NCBI RefSeq assembly: GCF_019048525.1
Contig: NZ_CP077369.1
Location: 2,790,001 to 2,854,000, forward strand
Source of the DNA: Acinetobacter lwoffii
Lineage (GTDB): Bacteria > Pseudomonadota > Gammaproteobacteria > Pseudomonadales > Moraxellaceae
Direction: 5' to 3'
DNA: 64,000 nucleotides
In this document: positions 48,370-55,973 of the stretch, piece by piece
How positions within the stretch are numbered: position 1 is the stretch's first letter
How the letters are laid out: each line of letters starts with the position of its first letter
Position numbers and translations under genes: made by a program
Notes under the pieces: model-generated
What the model was told of the DNA's origin: nothing
Seen by the model: only the letters and a program-made list of their open reading frames with translations
Database searches by the model: none

Positions 48370-48492
48370 TAGGACTTACGCACTATTATTTATAGATTCT
48401 CTGTGGTAGCAGATGATTTTTATCGAGAATAAAGTCATCAATGAAGTTTTTGATAACTGGTCTAAATAATTTCTTCTGCCAACGATATACAT
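48370..48492. repeat. Tandem partial copy of the ISAba11-like left end
   Basis: It matches 48493-48615 with about three mismatches, including the terminal repeat. Since the TATTA target repeat lies outside this copy, it formed as part of, or after, the same insertion event rather than as a separate one. Confidence 0.85.
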
Positions 48493-48508
48493 TAGGACTT
48501 ACGCACTA

Positions 48509-49537
48509 TTATTTATAGATTCTCTGTGGTAGCAGATGATTTTTATCGAGAATAAAGTCATCAATGAAGTTTTTGATCATTGGTCTAAATAATTTCTTCT
48601 GCCAACGATATATATTTTCAAAGATCCGCTCAAACTGGTTCTTTTGTATCTCAACGTAGGCCATCAAGGCTGAAAAAATATGATTCAAAATCAGTTTAGA
48701 TCGTCTTACTTGAAACTTTTCAATATGACAAACTTGTTTAATCACCCGGTGATATTGCTCTATTTTCCAATGACTTGAATGTAATTCATGAAAACCTTCA
48801 AAGGACAATAAATCATCTTCATCTTGATGCACAATATAAAACCTCTGCTGTTCTTTTAACTGAGTCTTAAATAATTGTACAAAGCCAAAATCTTTGAGCC
48901 AGACCACTTGACCCTGATGGAAATCTGGCAATAAACGCAGTTGAAACCATTGTCCTTTTTCTGGGGAAACCTTACGGTTACAGTCGATACCAAACATAAA
49001 TCGAATACCATATTTTCTTATGGTTTTTAGATTTCCAGTCGATGAATACCAACTATCACCTGTAATAAATTGAATCTTTGCACCCCAACTGAGTACTTCA
49101 CTTAACATATCCATAAAGTAATCATTCTTGGTTTTACTTTCAGATTTGTCATAAATTCGGAAATTAATTGGAATATTTTGACCATTTTGATCTGTCGCAT
49201 ACAAGGTAATGAGATTAATACCCTTGACGGATCGGTGGTGTTTGCCTGACCAAAAATAGCTAACCAAGTCCATATGTTGACTATATGGTTTATCTAAAAC
49301 AGTATCATCAATACTGACTATAAGTTTATTATTATCAATATGTTGAATTGATTCTTGATATAGGTCGTGAGGTGTGTAGTCTTCACGCTCTAGAAAGCGA
49401 TTTACACTATCATGCGAGATATTATAAGTCTCGGCAAGTTGTGTGCAGCTAATAGAGTTCGGTTCTGTCATGAGAAAGCCCATATAAATGGGTAATGTAC
49501 AAGTTGCTGTAGAAGCATGTTTAATTCGTCTGATCAC
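48509..49537 (-). CDS. IS701-family transposase
   Basis: 342 residues, a DDE enzyme of the IS701/IS4-related type. IVSIDDTVLDKPYSQHMDLV carries the first Asp, QFITGDSWYSSTGNLKTIR the second, and HWKIEQYHRVIKQVCHIEKFQ the Glu in a Y-(2)-R-x3-E-x6-K-like motif. An N-terminal helix-turn-helix is present (TYNISHDSVNRFLER). It is intact and within the inverted repeats, so the element may be active. Confidence 0.9.
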   Translation of the reverse strand: MIRRIKHASTATCTLPIYMGFLMTEPNSISCTQLAETYNISHDSVNRFLEREDYTPHDLYQESIQHIDNNKLIVSIDDTVLDKPYSQHMDLVSYFWSGKHHRSVKGINLITLYATDQNGQNIPINFRIYDKSESKTKNDYFMDMLSEVLSWGAKIQFITGDSWYSSTGNLKTIRKYGIRFMFGIDCNRKVSPEKGQWFQLRLLPDFHQGQVVWLKDFGFVQLFKTQLKEQQRFYIVHQDEDDLLSFEGFHELHSSHWKIEQYHRVIKQVCHIEKFQVRRSKLILNHIFSALMAYVEIQKNQFERIFENIYRWQKKLFRPMIKNFIDDFILDKNHLLPQRIYK

Positions 49538-49770
49538 AGATACTTTATAAAGTATTTTAATACTTTTTTGAATCCGTCAATGCGTAAGTCCTATATTATT
49601 GAAAATAAAGAAATTTTTAGATTTATGCTCAACGATGAGCAGTGGGACAGATTGAAGGTTGATATAAAATACACCGATCATTAAAAGTTTGTTCTAGTAA
49701 GCCCTTCACGTCTGTCCATACCATTTTGGTACTCCCTCAAACCTATCAAGCTCTTTATCGTGAAGGTATA

Positions 49771-50124
49771 TCACCAATCTAATTCTGGCTTTGCGGTCTT
49801 TATAACCAGTTTTTGAGTTCGTTTATTATTACCTGAGGCTTTTTTGCGAACTTTACCTTTGAGCTTAAGCAACTGTATCGGTGAAAATGATACTTCAGGT
49901 ATCAATTGATCTAGATTACCCAACATATTGAGCGCACCTAAAATAGCGATCAGCTCTACTAGTCGAACGTCGCCTTTCTCCGCATTAAGGACAGCTCTCC
50001 GACTAATCCAAGCTTTATTAGCAATCTCCGCTTGTGTCATATCTTGATTCAATCGGATGCGTTTTAGGCGCTCACCTATTACTGACGCAATATATATCGG
50101 ACTATCATTTTCGGAATAATTCAT
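49771..50124 (-). CDS. XRE/HipB-like transcriptional regulator without partner
   Basis: 117 residues with an XRE helix-turn-helix (IGERLKRIRLNQDMTQAEIANKAWISRRAVLNAEKGD). The trailing LIPEVSFSPIQLLKLKGKVRKKASG resembles HipB-type antitoxins that precede hipA kinase genes. GAGGAT lies upstream of the start. Downstream there is no hipA: about 170 bases later the ISAba11-like element begins. A 31-codon frame from ATG 49724 (minus, GGGAG 7 bases upstream, starting MVWTDVKGLLEQTF) may be the cut start of a former partner. Confidence 0.72.
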   Translation of the reverse strand: MNYSENDSPIYIASVIGERLKRIRLNQDMTQAEIANKAWISRRAVLNAEKGDVRLVELIAILGALNMLGNLDQLIPEVSFSPIQLLKLKGKVRKKASGNNKRTQKLVIKTAKPELDW

Positions 50125-50570
50125 TATTTATTATCCTCATCTAGCTATGTGTTGTGCCGCCGTCATATAAAAATCTAGTCAAAATACCAAAATCTTTAGA
50201 TCCAAATATGGCACAGCTCTCATGTTAGTTGCCAGTTCTTTGTTAATATCTATGCCTAACTAAATGCGCATTTACCCTAGCTAAAACTGAACATAATGAA
50301 CGTCCCATCATCAGTTTCCGATGGACTCAATCTTGGCCGCTCTTCCGTATAAATAAAATAAGAAAAATACAAAACACAGTTAAACCAGTCACATTCAAAA
50401 ACAAAGAATCAATAACTTAAATAAAAAAATCTATCTAAGCAAACCCTTAGCCTAGTTTAAAAAGAATTCAAATTCATCAAAAACCACTCACATTTATAAC
50501 CATTTTCTTGATCTTTTTTTTGAAATTAACTTTTTAAGCATGTCTCTATATACATTAAAAAAATAAGGAG
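50125..50570. other. 446-base region between HipB-like gene and outer IS3 element
   Basis: AT-rich with no ORF with a ribosome site. I see no 3' half of the umuD-like gene that the IS3 element cuts on its other side. It should contain the promoter of the HipB-like gene, but no clear operator dyad is visible. Confidence 0.4.
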
Positions 50571-50784
50571 TGAACCGTACCAGGTTTGTCGGAGAGTCAA
50601 TATTCTGAGAGACTATCCCGATGACAAAACCAAACTATACCCCCGAAATTAGAGAAAGAGCGGTTCAATTATTGATTGAATCTGAAAAAGATTATCAGAG
50701 GTGGATCAGGAAATTTGAACAACACCTATAAGTGATATTTTGCTCCCCAAATGATGTTATAAACATCAATATATGGAGTATTTT

Positions 50785-51090
50785 ATGACACGTAGACCAA
50801 GAAGAAATCATTCAAATGATTTTAAAGCTAAGGTAGCACTTGCTGCGATTAAAGCAGAAAAAACACTTGCTGAATTGAGTGCTGAATTTGATGTTCATCA
50901 AAACCAAATTATTGACTGGAAAAATCAATTGATTTCGGCTTCCTCGCAAGCCTTCGATCAATCAAAAGCTCCAGCAGAACCACCCATTGATCTAAAAAAA
51001 CTACATGCAAAAATCGGTGAGCAGGCATTAGAAATTGATTTTTTAGAAGGTGTGTTGAAGAAACTGGGCCGCTTCAACCACAAAAGTTAA
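50785..51090 (+). CDS. Inner IS3 OrfA
   Basis: About 101 residues from the ATG at 50785 (GGAG 6 bases upstream; the frame opens at 50773). Helix-turn-helix in KAEKTLAELSAEFDVHQNQIIDW and a coiled segment KKLHAKIGEQALEIDFLEGVLKKL. A T-TTT-TTA slippery heptamer at 51039-51045, in the OrfA frame, gives minus-one frameshifting into OrfB. Confidence 0.88.
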   Translation: MTRRPRRNHSNDFKAKVALAAIKAEKTLAELSAEFDVHQNQIIDWKNQLISASSQAFDQSKAPAEPPIDLKKLHAKIGEQALEIDFLEGVLKKLGRFNHKS

Positions 51091-51917
51091 TCGACGACTC
51101 ACTTCAGATTTCAGTATCTAAGCAAGCTAAGCTACTGAAAGTCTCCCGTGGTTGTTATTACTATCGCCCAAAACCTGTGAGTGCATCAGATCTGAAGCTG
51201 ATGCGCTGTATTGATGAATTACATATGCAATACCCTTTTGCAGGTAGCCGTATGATGCGTGATTTATTGAACCGTCAAGGACATCATATAGGACGACGTC
51301 ATACACGTACTTTAATGAAAAAAATGGGCATTAATGCGTTATATCGTAAACCAAATCTAAGTCAGGCCAATCAAGCTCACCGTAAATATCCATATCTGCT
51401 CAAAGGATTGAATATTCAACGGAGTAATCAAGTGTGGGCAACGGATATAACGTATATCCCTATGGCAAAAGGCTTTGTCTACTTATGTGCTGTGATTGAT
51501 TGGTACAGCCGTAAGGTGCTTGCCCATAGCGTATCGATTAGTATGGAGGTTGCATTTTGTATAGAAACATTAAATGAAGCTATTGAAAAATATGGTCGAC
51601 CTGAAATCTTTAATACAGACCAAGGCAGTCAATTTACCAGTGATGCGTTTATTGAAGTGTTAAAATCAAATGACATCCAAATCAGCATGGACGGTAAAGG
51701 TCGTTGGGTCGATAATGTGATGATTGAACGATTATGGCGGAGCGTTAAATATGAGGAGGTTTATCTCAAAGCCTACAGCAATGTTTTGGATGCGAAGAAG
51801 CAATTAAACGCATATTTTGAATTTTATAATTTGAAACGACCTCATTCGAGTCTGGACAAAATGACTCCAGATGAGTTTTACTATGACCAGCTACCACAAC
51901 AAAATAAGGTAGCTTAA
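51045..51917 (+). CDS. Inner IS3 OrfB (DDE integrase), read by frameshift
   Basis: In the minus-one frame from the slippery site, the protein runs through ETGPLQPQKLIDDSLQISVS into an HTH_21-type region (SAGSRMM-like FAGSRMMRDLLNRQGHHIGRR) and the rve integrase core. Its acidic residues are in VWATDITYIPM, FNTDQGSQFTSDAF and VMIERLWRSVKYEEVYL. An internal GTG (51177) could also start a shorter OrfB. No disruption is seen, so the element is probably functional. Confidence 0.88.
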   Translation, partial: RRCVEETGPLQPQKLIDDSLQISVSKQAKLLKVSRGCYYYRPKPVSASDLKLMRCIDELHMQYPFAGSRMMRDLLNRQGHHIGRRHTRTLMKKMGINALYRKPNLSQANQAHRKYPYLLKGLNIQRSNQVWATDITYIPMAKGFVYLCAVIDWYSRKVLAHSVSISMEVAFCIETLNEAIEKYGRPEIFNTDQGSQFTSDAFIEVLKSNDIQISMDGKGRWVDNVMIERLWRSVKYEEVYLKAYSNVLDAKKQLNAYFEFYNLKRPHSSLDKMTPDEFYYDQLPQQNKVA

Positions 51918-52222
51918 CTAGAGCAGAATATCACTTATAAATAAGCTTTTAGTTGTTCAAACAAGTGGGACCACCTCTATCCTTCTACTTGGGCTGCAAT
52001 CACAGCAATTGCGCCTAAGATTGGTTGTACTCCTGAAACACTTCGTGCCTGGCATCAAAAATACTTAGATCAACAAAATCCCGCCAAAGTACAACAGGTA
52101 TCTGACCAAGAAAAAATGAAGCAAATGGAACGTGAAATTAAAGAATTAAAACGTGCCAATGAAATTCTACGTAAAGCAGCCGCTTTTTTCGCCCAGGCGG
52201 AGCTCGACCGCCCACACAAATA

Positions 52223-53125
52223 ATGGTGGATTTTATCCTTAACAATAAAGATCGATATGGTGTTGAGGCGATTTGTAGGATTTTACCGATCGCTGCTTCA
52301 ACCTATTACCGGACTTTAGATCTCACAGTAAATCCAGAACATCGAGCGAAACGAGATTTACATGACTTGCAGCATGCTGAGGAGATTAAGCGAATTTGGA
52401 AAGAAAGTTCAGGTCGGTATGGTGTGCGTAAGGTCTGGCAACAACTGAAACGTGAAGGCTATGTGATTGCACGTTGTACAGTTGCTCGATTGATGCAAAA
52501 GCTAGGTATACAAGGTGTTTGGCGTGGTAAGAATAAACAAACCACCCGTAACCGAGATGACCAAAAACGGGCAGATGATTTAGTGAAACGTAATTTTAAT
52601 GCTGATCATCCAAACCAACTATGGGTGGGTGACTTTACGTATATTCAAACTCATTCAGGCTGGGTATATACCGCATTTGTTAATGACGTGTTCTCACGAG
52701 CAATTGTTGGATGGAAAGTATCTACACGGATGAATACAGATATGGTACTCGATGCATTGGAGCAAGCATTGCACGATCGAGGCATGCCAAAGAATGTGAT
52801 TCATCATTCCGATAGAGGTGTTCAATATCTTTCTATTCGCTATACCAATCGTTTAGAAGCTGCAAATTTACGAGCATCAGTCGGTACAACTGGTGATTCA
52901 TACGATAATGCTCTGGCTGAAACGGTGAATGGCTTATACAAAACAGAGGTGATTGAATATTTAAAAGCAGATTGGCAAGGTTTAGCAGATGTACAACTTG
53001 CGACACTAAACTGGGTAGATTGGTTCAATAAAAAGCGTGTACACAGTGCACTGGGTTATGTATCGCCTTTTGAGTTTGAAGCAATGTACTATGATAAGAT
53101 TAACCCGTTAGGTCAGGTGGCCTAA
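52223..53125 (+). CDS. Outer IS3 OrfB (DDE integrase)
   Basis: 300 residues with intact catalytic residues: LWVGDFTYIQTHSGW, IHHSDRGVQYLSIRY and DNALAETVNGLYKTEVIEY. Its ATG overlaps the orfA stop (TAATG); normal expression would be by frameshifting from orfA, which the inner element has broken. The enzyme is therefore intact but poorly expressed at best. Confidence 0.88.
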   Translation: MVDFILNNKDRYGVEAICRILPIAASTYYRTLDLTVNPEHRAKRDLHDLQHAEEIKRIWKESSGRYGVRKVWQQLKREGYVIARCTVARLMQKLGIQGVWRGKNKQTTRNRDDQKRADDLVKRNFNADHPNQLWVGDFTYIQTHSGWVYTAFVNDVFSRAIVGWKVSTRMNTDMVLDALEQALHDRGMPKNVIHHSDRGVQYLSIRYTNRLEAANLRASVGTTGDSYDNALAETVNGLYKTEVIEYLKADWQGLADVQLATLNWVDWFNKKRVHSALGYVSPFEFEAMYYDKINPLGQVA

Positions 53126-53164
53126 CTTAAATAAAAAAGTCTCCGACAAACCCGGTACGGTTCA

Positions 53165-53360
53165 AGGGGATATGCATAACGGTACTTGGATTGACCAAGG
53201 TAATAGAAGCTACATCGTCGAACTTGGCTTTCTTTGAGTTTGCGAGATAGTTCTTGATTTCAACTACACGAGATTCTGGAACACGCAAAACTTTTGTAGG
53301 TTCATCATAAAGAGCTTTACGTCCTGCCCCTTCTCTACTTCCACCATACTGGTTTACCAT
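53165..53360 (-). pseudogene. UmuD-like gene, 5' fragment cut by IS3 element
   Basis: About 65 residues remain (MVNQYGGSREGAGRKALYDE, then PTKVLRVPESRVVEIKNYL and VNPSTVMHIPL) before the frame runs into the IS end. The sequence resembles the start of Acinetobacter UmuD-type proteins, ending just before the expected cleavage and peptidase (S24) domain. The rest is not found on the other side of the element. A damage-response type palindrome lies upstream, supporting the call. Confidence 0.65.
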
Positions 53361-53378
53361 CTATGTCTCTCCCTGTAT

Positions 53379-53407
53379 AAACTTGATATTGTAACAAAAT
53401 CAAGTTT
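53379..53407. promoter_or_regulatory. Palindromic operator of UmuDAb/SOS type
   Basis: Perfect 9-base arms AAACTTGAT / ATCAAGTTT with centre ATTGTAACAAA. The core TTGAT-x-TTGTAAC-x-ATCAA is close to the operator bound by UmuDAb/DdrR before umuDC genes in Acinetobacter, as I recall it. It ends 19 bases upstream of the truncated umuD-like start. Confidence 0.6.
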
Positions 53408-53487
53408 ATTAATTAGAAGAAGCTAAGACAATGAAATTACGATAAATGGTTAGTCACTTTTATATTAGTATTTCTGCGAAATCAATC

Positions 53488-53523
53488 TCTAAAAATATAA
53501 GGGAAACTATTTCCCTTATATTT
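53488..53523 (-). terminator. Strong terminator after Rieske oxygenase gene
   Basis: A perfect 14-bp stem AAATATAAGGGAAA / TTTCCCTTATATTT with a 3-base loop, followed by T on the minus strand. It lies 35 bases after the gene's stop. Confidence 0.85.
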
Positions 53524-53557
53524 CAACCAATCGTGAGAATCAGGTTATCTTATATCC

Positions 53558-54613
53558 CTAGACCACATATCTTTTACTTAATCCCCATTCTGCCAATATC
53601 CGTCTATATGTCGTTGAAGATTTGTCTGCTGCAAAGTGCGCCTCCATTGAAACATCTAATGGAAGTTCTTCCGGTTTTTGACTCTCAACAATATCCTGAT
53701 CCTCTGCAAAAATTTGTGCATTGAAGTCATATACAGCCTGTAGGTCACCCGTCGTATCAAAATTACGTGTCAACGGAACAAATAGCCTGGTTTGATTATG
53801 CGAAACAGGACAACAAGCATTCAAAATTTTTAAAATCCCATTGTTAGGAAAATAGACAGTAAGTGTTGCCGAGAATGGAGGATATACATCAAATTCTCGT
53901 TTCCATAAGAAATTCTCTGGCTCTAAATGTCTCAAACTATGAGGAAAGTTACTTACTGTAGAGATATAAATCGTTTTAAGTCCATAATCTGTTCTTTCAG
54001 TTTCATATTTTGGCACTACTGGATTATCACGATCAGCGAATGCCTTGTTATGCACCCAGGCAAAATGTGCCACATCGATAAAACCTTCAAGCTGACGACC
54101 ACTAGAACCTGCTATATCAACAAATGGTGGGAGTATTGATTGATGTTCATCTGAATCCCAAGTTTCAAGAACTGGAAAATTAGCTTCACTTTCATCACGG
54201 CTAAATAAGCTGGTCCAAACTAGTCCATATTTCTCAACTACAGGGAATTTAGTTAAGGTGAACCGATCTGAAATTTGGGTAAGTTCTGGTTGAGCAGGGA
54301 TTTTTACGCACTTACCTTGTGCGTTATAGTTGAGCCCATGATAGGGACAAACAATATTTTCACCTTCTACCCATCCTTTACTTAATGGCACTCCTCGATG
54401 TGGACAGATATCTCTTACCAGATGAATTTCTCCACTTTCAGTTTTATAAATAGCCATTTTGACATCAAGAAGCTGAACTTGCTGCGGTTGAGTCGTTACA
54501 TCCTGGATTTGAACTACCGGATACCAATGCTGCGCTAGAATATTCCAGTCATTTGGGTCAAATTGACTACATTGTGGCTGAGTGAATAAATTGAGAACTG
54601 GTATTGCATTCAT
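53558..54613 (-). CDS. Rieske non-heme iron oxygenase, large subunit type
   Basis: 351 residues. The Rieske 2Fe-2S ligands are in RDICPHRGVPLSKGW and ENIVCPYHGLNYNAQG (C-x-H and C-x2-H). The mononuclear iron site follows: GFIDVAHFAWVHNKAF gives the D-x2-H-x4-H pattern. It is the size of N-demethylases and small ring hydroxylases such as NdmA, VanA and TsaM types. No reductase gene is adjacent, so electrons must come from elsewhere. It diverges from the oxygenase/TIM-barrel operon, sharing a 344-base control region. Substrate unknown; context suggests a nucleobase or similar ring. Confidence 0.82.
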   Translation of the reverse strand: MNAIPVLNLFTQPQCSQFDPNDWNILAQHWYPVVQIQDVTTQPQQVQLLDVKMAIYKTESGEIHLVRDICPHRGVPLSKGWVEGENIVCPYHGLNYNAQGKCVKIPAQPELTQISDRFTLTKFPVVEKYGLVWTSLFSRDESEANFPVLETWDSDEHQSILPPFVDIAGSSGRQLEGFIDVAHFAWVHNKAFADRDNPVVPKYETERTDYGLKTIYISTVSNFPHSLRHLEPENFLWKREFDVYPPFSATLTVYFPNNGILKILNACCPVSHNQTRLFVPLTRNFDTTGDLQAVYDFNAQIFAEDQDIVESQKPEELPLDVSMEAHFAADKSSTTYRRILAEWGLSKRYVV

Positions 54614-54860
54614 TTTAGCGCTGCCCCTCTTATAAGTTATTGATTAATTCAAACTTCTTAGCATTGCTGCATCATGACTTTTTCTTTTCTATCTGTCTAT
54701 TAAAGACTTTAGGAATGGTATTTCTAATTTTTAGAACACTTTTCTTATTATTGTTCTTCTTATCTAAACTTAACGAATAACTAGCATTTTATAACTCATC
54801 ACAATTCTTAATTGATGCTGAATTACTTGGACTCCTATTACTACTCTGACTTTATTTAGT

Positions 54861-54903
54861 GTTGCCTTTTTGGCAACGAGTTGAGCGAGATTCTCTGCTA
54901 TGC
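54861..54903. promoter_or_regulatory. Shared operator/promoter element, copy A
   Basis: 54861-54877 is a perfect dyad containing TTGCC-N5-GGCAA, the T-N11-A form used by LysR-type regulators. 54866-54903 aligns base for base with 59352-59389 (30 of 38 identical, no gaps). It ends 54 bases before the start of oxygenase 1. The rest of the 344-base divergent region (54614-54957) holds no gene I can support. Confidence 0.65.
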
Positions 54904-54957
54904 ACGGAATTAAATTGTCATTAAGTTGATAACAACAAAGTTCAAAGAGCCACAAAA

Positions 54958-55947
54958 ATGTTGACATACACACCACCTTCTACGGCTAAAAGTATTCCAG
55001 TAATCGACTTAAGCGACAGTTTTTCCGATAACCTGGAAAACCGGAAATCTGTTGCGTGGGAAATCCATAAAGCATGCAGAACAACAGGTTTCTTCTATAT
55101 TAAAAATCATGGTATCGCTTCTGAAGTTCTCCAAAAACAATTAGACATTGCAAAACAGTTTTTTGACCTTCCGATTGAAAAGAAACTAGAAGTTGATTTC
55201 AAAAACTCCAAATGCCTTCGTGGTTATGAACCAATGGCAGCTCAAACACTTGATGAAGGCTCTCCTCCTGACTTAAAAGAAGGGTTCATGTCAGGGAAAA
55301 ATCTAGATTCAAGTCACCCATATGTCCAAAAAAGCTATCCACAACATGGGCAGAATCAGTGGCCTGAAGATCTTCCTGAAATGAAGACCCAGACCGAAAC
55401 CTATATTCAACAGACTTTAAAACTGGGTAAGCATCTAGCTGGCCTATTGGCACTTTCTCTTGGGCTTGAAGAAAACTACTTCGAGGCAGGCTATGATGAA
55501 ACTGTCATTATTACCCGTATGCTTCACTATCCTCCTCAATCTGAAAAAATTGTAAACAATCAGCTAGGGTGCGGTGCGCACACTGATTGGGGGTTACTGA
55601 CGCTCTTATTGCAAGATGAAGTAGGTGGACTAGAAGTACGCAATAGTGAGGGTGAATGGATACGTGCACCTCACATACCAGATACTTTTATCGTAAACCT
55701 CGGTGATTTAGTCCAATTCATGACTAATGGACTCTACCTCTCAAATATGCACCGTGTTTTCAATAGTAAAGCAGGTGTCTCACGTTATTCGGTTCCAACC
55801 TTCTTTGACTTGGATTACGAATACAAAATCAAAACGCTGCAAAATTTAGGTGATCAATTTAAGGCTGAACCTAAAGAAATGACTGTAGGTGAGTACCTAG
55901 CCTATATGTATCAAAAAACTTACGCATCGAAAAAAGAAGCCGTTTAA
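54958..55947 (+). CDS. 2-oxoglutarate/Fe(II) oxygenase, isopenicillin-N-synthase-like (paralog 1)
   Basis: 329 residues. The DIOX_N domain starts IPVIDLSDSFSDNLENRKSV, with ACRTTGFFYIKNHGI. The jelly-roll core holds iron ligands in GCGAHTDWGLLTLLLQDEVGG (H-x-D) and LYLSNMHRVF (second His), and the 2-oxoglutarate anchor SRYSVPTFFD (R-x-S). All catalytic residues are present. It is about 45 percent alike by eye to paralog 2 over motif regions. First gene of an operon with a TIM-barrel protein and a BMP protein. By analogy with thymine-7-hydroxylase and PA0147-like genes near purine operons, it may hydroxylate or demethylate a base. Confidence 0.85.
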   Translation: MLTYTPPSTAKSIPVIDLSDSFSDNLENRKSVAWEIHKACRTTGFFYIKNHGIASEVLQKQLDIAKQFFDLPIEKKLEVDFKNSKCLRGYEPMAAQTLDEGSPPDLKEGFMSGKNLDSSHPYVQKSYPQHGQNQWPEDLPEMKTQTETYIQQTLKLGKHLAGLLALSLGLEENYFEAGYDETVIITRMLHYPPQSEKIVNNQLGCGAHTDWGLLTLLLQDEVGGLEVRNSEGEWIRAPHIPDTFIVNLGDLVQFMTNGLYLSNMHRVFNSKAGVSRYSVPTFFDLDYEYKIKTLQNLGDQFKAEPKEMTVGEYLAYMYQKTYASKKEAV

Positions 55948-55973
55948 TTTATTCAACAGTTGGTATCAAAATT

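Larger units (their letters stand above)
48370..49593. mobile_element. ISAba11-like IS701-family element with duplicated end
   Basis: A full element of 1101 bases (48493-49593) has perfect 13-bp ends TAGGACTTACGCA / TGCGTAAGTCCTA. Directly to its left lies a 123-base copy of its own left end (48370-48492). The whole structure is flanked by the 5-base repeat TATTA (48365-48369 and 49594-49598). The length and 5-base target duplication fit ISAba11 of Acinetobacter. Confidence 0.88.
50697..51978. mobile_element. IS3-family element (inner, nested)
   Basis: 1282 bases with ends AGAGGTGG / CCACCTCT, the repeats being similar over about 27 bases. The 3-base target duplication ATC lies at 50694-50696 and 51979-51981. 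Removing it restores the reading frame of the host orfA, which confirms the boundaries to the base. Confidence 0.92.
50621..52223 (+). pseudogene. Outer IS3 orfA, interrupted
   Basis: The ORF starts at ATG 50621 (TKPNYTPEIRERAVQLLIES) and runs to 50696, is broken by the inner element, and resumes from 51982 (PSTWAAITAIAPKIGCTPETL) to the stop at 52223. Joined at the ATC repeat it gives a normal 105-residue OrfA with helix-turn-helix and a leucine-zipper-like segment (KMKQMEREIKELKRANEIL). Confidence 0.85.
50571..53164. mobile_element. IS3-family element (outer), interrupted by a second IS3-family element
   Basis: Terminal repeats start TGAACCGTACC at 50571 and end GGTACGGTTCA at 53164, matching over about 25 bases with one difference. 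Without the nested insertion it would be about 1309 bases, normal for IS3. orfA is split by the inner element, orfB is intact. Flanking bases show no convincing target repeat (AGGAG left, AGGGG right), which fits a rearrangement at one side. Confidence 0.85.

Noticed and set aside
53446..53724. 92-residue plus-strand ORF
   Set aside because: Mostly antisense to the Rieske gene and its terminator; no ribosome site or motif.
54866..54890. Sigma-54 promoter (TGGCA ... TTG) in the shared element
   Set aside because: The GG-to-GC spacing is wrong (11 or 13 instead of 12) and the -12 GC is absent in copy B.
54770..54976. 68-residue minus-strand ORF in the divergent control region
   Set aside because: No ribosome site; it overlaps the start of oxygenase 1 and the conserved control element.
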